Shown in pieces: positions 1-7,185 of a DNA stretch of 34,063 bases. The notes under the pieces are model-generated. The model was not told where the DNA came from. It saw nothing but the letters and a program-made list of their open reading frames with translations, and made no database searches. Both the position numbers and the translations under genes were made by a program. Each line of letters starts with the position of its first letter. Within the stretch, counting starts at the first letter, position 1. This DNA comes from Rhizoclosmatium globosum (Eukaryota > Chytridiomycota > Chytridiomycetes > Chytridiales > Chytriomycetaceae). The DNA lies in the NCBI GenBank assembly GCA_002104985.1, contig MCGO01000318.1, forward strand, positions 1 to 34,063, given 5' to 3'.

Positions 1-230
1 CGTATGCGGCCGTGAAACGTGTCGAGTACATCATTATGCATGACCAAAGTATCACGTATGAACGGTTGCGCGAGGTTTCAAGGCCTGGTTATAGCCTGTT
101 GATTCTGGTTGCAGCGTGTTTGCAGTATGGGAACATTAGTGAAGAGCTGAAGGTCAAGATGAGGGAATTGAAAGGAGTTGAAGAGAAACGGAGGGTGGGA
201 CGTTTGTTCTGGAATGTGTCGAGTAGATGA
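1..230 (+). CDS. C-terminal part of an unidentified protein (5' end outside window)
   Basis: An open frame enters from the left edge (frame starting at base 3) and ends at TGA 228-230, giving about 75 residues. It has a hydrophobic stretch around SLLILVAACLQYG, then a charged, helical-looking stretch (EELKVKMRELKG) and a basic tail. I do not recognise the family. The next gene is convergent, with its stop about 100 bp away, so this is probably the true 3' end of a gene whose body lies upstream. The last residues could instead be intron read-through; there is no cDNA to decide. Confidence 0.5.
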   Translation, partial: YAAVKRVEYIIMHDQSITYERLREVSRPGYSLLILVAACLQYGNISEELKVKMRELKGVEEKRRVGRLFWNVSSR

Positions 231-333
231 AGGATATTACTGATGGAGGGATTACTGTTTCGCGATTTTTTTACACTCTTCTTTGGACGCTTTGCATAAA
301 TGAACATTTTAAGCCTTTTAATGTTAAGAAACC

Positions 334-3300
334 TCAAAGTCGAACACATTTTACGTGTGCAACTTGTGGTGGTATCACAGAACCATCACGATCAGTTTTA
401 GTATCTCCAGATACTGGCAGTATCACAATGTGACTGTCTACTGCTTTCCTACACACGACACACTCTTCGCCCTTTTGACAACTAACGGTCCAACACTGTT
501 ATACAATCAACCAGCCGAGCGTTTGTCTAGTGAAAGTTACACATTGTTTTCAACTATATTAAGAAGTTACCTTAAAATTCGCTCCTTTAACCAACGCCTT
601 CATAAGCAACTGCTCTTGTGCTTTATGTGCGCTTTCGCGAACTCGACTCGAAAAGTATCCACTGAGTGCAGCAAGTGACCATCGGTCCGGTAGTAATGCA
701 AGAATCTTAAAACAATTTCAGAATCCAAAATGAGCCAAAATTTGTATCTCACCTCAGCCAAATCAAATACATCAGGATATGTATTTAAGAGCCACATAGC
801 TGTCCCGAATATTCATGTCCATTAGAATGGATGATTCCCACCCTCCAGGTACAAGTTTATCAAAACGCGAAACAATTCACGGTCTCCAGACTCGACCACC
901 GCCCTTTCAGCCGCCTTAAAGTCCATCAAATCACGCACCCATATTGACAGTGCGTCACGAATGTTTCCTTGTTCTGAATGTATTGTTGCGTGTTCGTAAA
1001 AAGCCTTGCAGAGGCAACAACGTTTCGGCAAGAAGTGCAGTTGAAATTTTAGAATCAAGTTGTGTCGTCGAAAGAAGCGATGATATTTTGTAGCGAAGGA
1101 CAGTTTGAGTGTCTCGAGGATTCTCTGTGGCCTGCGTCGCAAGGTATTCTGCAAAAACAGGACGTGGGGACGGGAGTTGGATATACAACTCCCGCGTCTT
1201 AAAGAGCGGCTCTTTGGAATAACTTGACTTGAGATCCGCGAGATATAGCTTCAGGAGATGTTGGTCAGAAGTGATATCAGATTTACCACTTGATCGAAGG
1301 GATTCAAGGTATCACACAATGCGAGAGGCCCGTGTTGCTCAAGAATTGGTAGTACTTTCGAAGGCGGCAGGGAAAGAGAGGTGGTGAGAAACACCTAAAA
1401 TGTTGTTAATAGAATTCCAAGGATTGAATGTATCTTACTTTCATCCCAATACAGGATCAATTACTAACAATCGTTTGGCATACTCCAAAAACACAGATTC
1501 ATCATTGACCTTTGATAAGTATTCCGCCACCATCTCAGATCCTTCAAATTCCTCGTCTTCGTATTCTCCGGACAACAACCTTGGATAATTGTTAGCCATG
1601 ATATATTGAATAGGTCGGCTTCACCTCATCCAAATTTCCAACACTTTCCGCGTCTGTGATGTACTTTTAAGAAGGAGACTTAGAGCATAGTATCGCTACA
1701 TTCGATGTTAAACTTGGTCGAAGGTTATGAATACCGTACTTCTCTTTCCAGAGAAATTCTTCGGCTTTAGCGACATTGCAATAGTTTGGTATCGATAAGA
1801 ACGTGTTCAACGAGGTTGGTTCTGCTTGCTCGTACACAACCAGAAGGAAGTTATCAATTTGCTGCAAAAAAACGATTATGCTTCAACGCGTCGAAAGAAA
1901 CGCTCATACCTCGTATGAATTTACTGCATATTCTTTGTTTCTGGCCGATAAGAAGTATGTGGTTAATGCATCCTAACGTTGGTTGACATTAGTCTGATTA
2001 AGAGGAATCCAATTCCAAACTAACCTTTCCCTGCTGAAGCGCTTTCCTCCATAATTCCGCAATTTGTTCTTCATTTTCGACGTTAGGATTCTTGGCCCTC
2101 ACAGCATCCAATACTGAAGACAGCTATCAGCCACAATCAATGGAATTCATAAATACTAACGAGCTTGTTCAATGTCTTCTTTCCATGGTACTAGAGATTC
2201 GGCGCCTTCTACAGAACTATACCGCCAAACTCGTTGATAAGGATAAACGGATCCACATCCCCCTTTTTGAAACACTTGACGGCTTCATCAAAGGAAAGGT
2301 CTTTGAAATAAAGGACACCCGCTTGCTCATATATTCTGTCAAAGACTTGTTTCTACGAATTGTTATTCGTTACATTGCACCTTAATTATCACATTGCAAC
2401 ATACCTTGGTATCCCCAGTCTCGCCCCACTGAACAGCAAGTTCCGCCAATTGAATCGCTTTTCCAACTTCACGCGCTTCCAAGAACTCCTCAATTTGGCC
2501 TTCTACCCGTTTCACAAGTACACCAAGGACAACACCGCCCGAACACACAACTACAGTCTTCATTGTCCGTTTCTGAGAATGCAACTGTAGAGGAAACGAC
2601 GTGTCTTGAAGGAACAAGGCAGGGCTTGGGATGGGTACAGTTGCGTGTAACTCTTGGGTGAAGAGGTTGTGGATTTCAAGAACATTTGTTCGCAGTAACG
2701 CGATCGTGTAAGGGAAATGAAATACTGACAAATTTGGGATGAGTTGGGTGACGGAATGATAAGAAAAGCCAAGACTGTTTACCAATGGATTTTGGAATCG
2801 CAGACCACTGCAATGTCCCTAAGAAAACACGTTAAGCACTGCCTCTAAATCAGAAGGAAACCTCACCTCTCACAGCATCTCCATTTGAATTCACAAACAT
2901 TCCCAACGCAACTCCTGGCGCTGTTGCCAATACCAACAAAAACTCTGACCGCCCAATCGCGCAAATAATCGGCTTCATCACGGCCCGGTCATACGGAAAC
3001 AACGTCGTCACGCTCCCATTCTTTTCATTGACAAGTTTATAATTTTGCGCGTCTGCAGCAAGAATAGAACGTCCACATTTCCTGAGAAGAACAGCTCCAT
3101 CGGCAAGCGGGATTTCTTTTGTGGTTCCGAGTTGGTTTTCGGTAATATAGTATAGGTGGAGGGAACGGCGCTTTGCGACGCAGAAGTTGAAGGGAGGTTC
3201 CAAGACTTTGTCGAGTGCAACAGCTGTGATTGCTTTGAAGTTTTGGGAGGATGACGCTGAGGATATTGCTGTGAGGGAGCGGAGACTGTGGAACATTACA

Positions 3301-4042
3301 GAGGTTTCTGGAATAGGGTGATTTGGGTTTTAGATTGATGAAGGCAGAATATGATGGTTGAAATTCGTTTACCACTCAAAACCAAGAGTTTTGATTCCGC
3401 GACAATAGCGTGTAATTGCTCAACAGGCTTTCTACCAGTAGCAAGCATTTTCTTCTGATGTAGTGTACATTCAAGATCGCCTGACTATGTATGAATTGAT
3501 GGTTATTTAAGTGTTGCATATATCGAGTTTCCTGGTGTGTTTTTGATAAAGATCCGTCCAGTTTCGTGTATTAAAACTCCGGTATATGAGCTGCTGATTC
3601 GGATGCTTTTGTATGCCTTGCTTTTCAACCATAACACATCATCATCACAGCTATGGATCTCGCACTCGGTCCAGACAGTTACCTCACGGTCTTGAGTGAT
3701 AGTATATGAAATAATTTGACCATCAGATGTGCCTATTATCAAAATGTTTTCTGAAGAGGGTTTAACAATGTTAGGGCCATCCTGGTAAAGGCATGCGGAC
3801 TTCAGTCGTAAAATACCATAGAATTCAGCTGATTCAATGCGGGCTGGCGATGGGGTTTGCTGCAATGCCGAAGCGGAGCTGTGAACTGGATTTGGTGCTG
3901 CTGTTGTCTTTGCAAAGAGGAGGTTCAGTGCCGAGTTTGAGGATGTTGATGCAGAAGATTCATTTGAAGAAAGGGTTTGGATTGCTGGGAGTAGTGGGAT
4001 GTCGTTTTGCGATAGGAGTGGCGTGAGAACAACTGTTTGCAT
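334..4042 (-). CDS. VPS3/TGFBRAP1-like CORVET tethering subunit (VPS39 family)
   Basis: Multi-exon gene on the minus strand. The start ATG at 4040-4042 opens a Ser/Ala-rich N-terminus. A citron-homology (CNH) beta-propeller follows, visible in pieces around 3700-2400 (for example GKRI after a PVEQLHAIV strand, and GMFVNSNGDAVRGEVSF near 2850). A helical-repeat region includes IYEQAGVLYFKDLSFDEAV near 2300 and SGEYEDEEFEGSEMV near 1540. The VPS39 domain 1 reads LLNTYP...ILALLPDRWSLAALSGYF at 800-650. The C-terminus has a CxxC...H..C zinc-finger-like segment (CVVCRKAV...HVKCVRL) ending at TGA 334-336. The LLPDRWS/S.H pattern resembles TGFBRAP1/VPS3 more than VPS39. The family tethers endosomes as part of CORVET, working with Rab5. 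It has many short introns, so exact joins in 800-2400 are uncertain. Family assignment is strong; the VPS3-versus-VPS39 choice is less so. Confidence 0.88.
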
Positions 4043-4137
4043 TTCGAACACAAAACAAAGCAGCGACGAAGGAAATTAATAATAATAAGAGAGACTGTTT
4101 GTTAAGTTCGATATTCATGTCAATTTATTGATATATG

Positions 4138-5202
4138 TTAGTGATAGTGTTTTGATGTGTTGATAAGGTTCATTTCTTGCTGGATTGCTTGCAATTTAGA
4201 GGTGAGTTTGGCGATATTCTCCGCGGACGCTTCCTCGTTCTTAGCATTTGTAATTTCCTTGAAGTCTCGTTGAATGGAATGGAATCTATTGATTGTCTGT
4301 GTGCCGTGCAGTAGGTTTAATTGAAGGTAATATTTATGATAAAAAGAGTGTGCTTGAAGGGAAAGAATTCTACTAGATACAAGGCACGCGTCTGTCTGTG
4401 AGTGCCGATGGACACTGCTTGCTCTTTCCCCCCTCGCCATTCTACCTCGCTCGTTCCTCGCTACTCTGTCTCGTTTTCTTTTTGTCGCTTCCGAAGCTCG
4501 TTCCTTGCTTTTTTGGAATTGCTCGTTCCTCGCTAAGCATTCTCGCTCGTTCCTCGCTAAGTGTTCTCGCTAAGTCTTCCCGCTCGTTCCTCGCAAAGTA
4601 TTCTCGCTCGTTCCTCGCTAAGTCTTCCCGCTCGTTCCTCGCTAAGCTCGCTCGTTCCTCGCATTCACCTAATTTTTTTTTTAAGTATGTAGTATTTATA
4701 CCTGGGTGTATCGATTCAATTCCGAACTGAGACACAAAATCTCATCATCCAATCCAGGAGTAAATTCAAAGGGAGTCTGAAGGTGCAACCAAGGATCAAT
4801 TCGACTAGTGAAAAGGCACGCGTCTGTGGGTGTAGTAGTAGCAGAAGCAGAACTAGTAGAGAAAACACCAGCATCAGCATTGGTATCGAGGATACGCATC
4901 GTTGCAGACTTCAAGGAAGTGGTGGAAGAACAAGGAGTCATGAGATGGGAAGAAGGAGGAACGAAAGCGGAGAATTCGGACGCAAAGCATGTCAAGTCGT
5001 CTGCAGCCTTTGCAAGGGCACTGAGCGAATCAGACAGAGGAGGACACGTTGAAGAAGATTGCAAGGGATGAGAATCGTTTGCATTTTGTTTCAGAGTGAG
5101 AAGCAGCGAGTTTTGGTTGGCAATGAGGGCATCCAGGTCTTCGCGTGGAGTCCTGGCAATTGCATTGGTTATGGCCACGATTGAATTCCAACCAAGAGTC
5201 AT
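4138..5202 (-). CDS. Unidentified coiled-coil protein with a 405-nt repeat-bearing intron
   Basis: Exon 1 runs from ATG 5200-5202 to 4702 and encodes about 167 residues: a helical N-terminus (ITNAIARTPREDLDALIANQ), then a Ser/Thr/Ala-rich linker, then DDEILCLSSELNRYTQ. The donor is CAG|GTATAA. Exon 2 starts at 4296 after CACACAG and encodes a coiled-coil tail (RFHSIQRDFKEITNAKNEE) ending at TAA 4138-4140. AATAAA lies on the minus strand at 4124-4129. The joined protein is about 219 residues. A second in-frame acceptor (CTCACAG, exon from 4395) would add 33 residues. I do not recognise the family; a small adaptor or complex subunit is a guess. The start ATG is 109 bp from the divergent LEO1 start, so they probably share a promoter region. 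Confidence 0.7.
4297..4701 (-). other. Long intron of the coiled-coil gene (405 nt)
   Basis: Donor GTATAAATAC after exon 1, acceptor GGCACACAG, both phase 0. It is about eight times the typical intron here. Its interior is mostly the 24-bp tandem repeat, plus a degenerate copy of a piece of exon 1 (4369-4400). Confidence 0.75.
4446..4662. repeat. 24-bp minisatellite inside an intron
   Basis: The core unit on the plus strand is CGCTCGTTCCTCGCTAAG followed by a variable TCTTCC/TGTTCT/CATTCT spacer, with a period of 24-25 bp. I see about six good copies from 4521 to 4662 and one degenerate copy near 4446. On the transcribed (minus) strand it is purine-rich, AGCGAGGAACGAGCG. Because the period is a multiple of 3, several frames stay open through it on both strands; I do not take these as genes. 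Confidence 0.9.
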
Positions 5203-5311
5203 ACTGTGATTCCTCAGTCATTAGCAGCAGCGACTGGGAGATTGGCTGGATTGATTCTGCAAACATGAACTGATTTCTCTGTGTTTTAATTTGTCTCTTT
5301 AAAAAACAAAG
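5203..5311. promoter_or_regulatory. Divergent intergenic region, coiled-coil gene / LEO1
   Basis: 109 bp separate the start codons of two divergent genes, so both promoters and 5' leaders must fit here. I see no clear TATA box; the LEO1 side ends in a TTTAAAAAACAAAG leader. Confidence 0.5.
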
Positions 5312-7131
5312 ATGGATGAGGAAGTAGACTACGGCGACGACCTGGACAACGACATTGACGCGGCCGATGACTCACTCGAAGATCTCTTTGGCGGAGAAGT
5401 GTCGGACGACGACGACGACGGCGGCGACAACCAGCAACAGCAACAGTTTGTCGTTGACGAGACACAGCCGCTTCAGAGCCAGAGCCAGAGCCAGAGCCAG
5501 TCAAATAATCAACTGGATTTGGGTCTGGATTCGGACGACGAGGACGACGATCGGTTCGTGTTCGTGTTCGTTGGATTTGTTGTGTTTGTTGGGACTCACT
5601 CACAAACTACTCTGAAGGCAACCATTCGCCGCTGAGGACGCGGAGGAAGCAGAAGAGGCCGACTCACAGCCACTCTCACAGTCACAGTCTCTGTCCCAGT
5701 CTCTGTCTCTGTCGCAGTTGCAGTCGCAGTCGCAGCAAATTGACGATGAGCCCGTGTCCGTGCTGCCTCTCGCTCTGCCAAAGGTTGCGCCCGCGGCTCA
5801 GCCTGGCTCAGACTCGCACCTCGCTAAACTGCCACACTTTCTCGCTGTCGAACCAGCCCCCTTCGACAAGGCCGCTTTTATGAAATCCCTCGATCCCTCA
5901 ATCCTCAACGACGAGGAAAAACTACTCCGTCTCGAAAACACGGTCCGTTGGCGCTATGCCGATGCTTCCTCAAACAACAAAGACTCGAACGCGCGTATCG
6001 TGAAATGGTCGGACGGCTCCTTCTCCCTCCTCCTCGGTGACGAAATATTCGACTGTCAACTCAAATCAAACAACAAGGCTCATCACTATCTTGCCTCGCT
6101 CCATCCCCGTGAACGCGTCCTTCAAAATCATCTGCGCATCAGAGATACCGTCATGTTTGTTTCTTCAAAATCCGGTCAAACTCATAAACGTATGACCGCT
6201 GCTATTGCAAAAAAACATTTGAAGGAAAAGGGTACGAAACTCTTTACGGATACAAAATATGATCCCATCCAGGCTAAAAAGGAGGCTGAAAAGGTGTGTA
6301 TTCTTTCTTTTTTTGTGAGTTCCCATGAAGTTGGTCAGCCAGCGTAGCGGACCATGAGCGAAGCGAACCATGAGCGAAGCGAATGACCTATGTAGTCGGC
6401 CGACGCAGTCTGGGAAAAACCGTAGTGAGCGCAGCGAACATCCTTTCGCGTAGCGTATGACCGATGAAGTCGGCGAAACCACCCCTAGTGAGCGCAGCGA
6501 ACAATCCTTTCGCGAAGCGAATGACCGATGAAGTCGGCGAAACCCCTAGTGAGCGCAGCGAACATTCTTTCGCGAAGCGAATGACCGATGAAGTCGGCGA
6601 AACCCCTAGTGAGCGCAGCGAACAATCCTTTTCGCGAATGACCGAGAAACCCATCAAGCATACACTGCCTAACATTGTGCAAAAATATTTAGAGAGAACG
6701 TGAAGCAATCATGGCAGCAAAGAAAATGCATGCAGAGAGGCAAAAGACGGCCAACGCGTATGGAGGAAGTGGCAGAGATGGCGGTAGAGAGACGGACAGA
6801 TATGCTGGACGGCGGTATGAGGACTATTCCGACGAGGAAGATATGGATCAAGCCAGACGACGTCCTACAACAACAAATTTGGATGCCTACGAAGAAGACT
6901 TTGGTATAGTACTTCTTGGTTAATATTTTTTTTCACTCATTTTCTTTTCCAGTGGAAGATGACGATGTTCTGGATGATGGTGGATCTGACAGTGAAGAGG
7001 AACGTCGCCGTGAGGAGAAACTGAGAAATGCGAAACGATCTCGCAGAGATGAGGATGAAGATGGTGGCGGAAGTGCAAGCAAAAAATCTGCAGCCAAACG
7101 TCGTATTATTGACAGTGACGATGACGAATAA
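5312..7131 (+). CDS. LEO1: RNA polymerase-associated protein LEO1 (Paf1 complex)
   Basis: LEO1 is a subunit of the Paf1 complex, which travels with RNA polymerase II and supports elongation and histone modification. Four exons join in frame: 5312-5553, 5618-6293, 6693-6903 and 6953-7131 (1,308 nt, 435 residues). The N-terminus is highly acidic (DEEVDYGDDLDND, DDDDDGG) with Gln/Ser repeats on both sides of intron 1. The conserved LEO1 core in exon 2 reads ENTVRWRY, ARIVKWSDGSFSLLLGDEIFD and THKRMTAAIAKKH. The C-terminal part has the family's charged tail (AEKREREAIMAAKK, YSDEEDMDQ, AAKRRIIDSDDDE). Intron 2 (399 nt) is filled with a tandem repeat. The stop TAA overlaps an AATAAA. IWS1, another elongation factor, lies 5 kb away. 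Confidence 0.96.
5481..5741 (+). repeat. CAGAGC/CAGTCT-type hexamer repeats encoding SQ runs in LEO1
   Basis: Exon 1 carries a CAGAGC hexamer run (about 5481-5504) encoding QSQSQSQSQS. Exon 2 carries related CAGTCT/CTGTCC/CAGTCG repeats (about 5671-5735) encoding SQSQSLSQSLSLSQ. Intron 1 (5554-5617) lies between them. These are low-complexity expansions in the acidic N-terminal region of LEO1. Confidence 0.8.
6294..6692 (+). other. LEO1 intron 2 (399 nt)
   Basis: Donor AAG|GTGTGTATTC, acceptor ATATTTAG|AGAGAACG, phase 0, joining ..EAEK to REREAI.. as the LEO1 family expects. It is several times longer than most introns here, almost entirely because of the 60-bp repeat. Confidence 0.85.
6370..6652. 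repeat. 60-bp minisatellite inside LEO1 intron 2
   Basis: The unit contains GAATGACCGATGAAGTCGGC, then GAAACCCCTAGTGAGCGC, AGCGAACAATCC and TTTCGCGAAGC. Exact 60-bp spacing is seen between the starts at 6519 and 6579; flanking copies are degenerate (from about 6370, and a shortened last copy near 6634). Each unit holds two small inverted repeats: CCGA-TGAAG-TCGG and TTCGC-GAA-GCGAA. Confidence 0.9.
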
Positions 7132-7166
7132 ACATGCGCGATACAATAAACATCGACCTCTTTATT
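7127..7166. terminator. Overlapping polyadenylation signals of convergent LEO1 and RasGEF
   Basis: Plus-strand AATAAA occurs at 7127-7132 (overlapping the LEO1 stop codon 7129-7131) and again at 7145-7150. TTTATT at 7161-7166 gives AATAAA on the minus strand, 20 nt past the RasGEF stop. Only 54 bp separate the two stop codons. Confidence 0.65.
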
Positions 7167-7185
7167 ATTGACGAAGGAACTTTTG

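Noticed and set aside
4398..4735. Open frames on both strands across the 24-bp repeat that look like charged or Ser/Leu-rich repeat proteins
   Set aside because: They follow automatically from a stop-free repeat with a period divisible by 3, they overlap one another, and they lie between a good donor and good acceptors of the coiled-coil gene.
6388..6708. Open frames through the 60-bp repeat on both strands
   Set aside because: Same cause: a 60-bp period keeps frames open. The flanking LEO1 exons splice cleanly across it.
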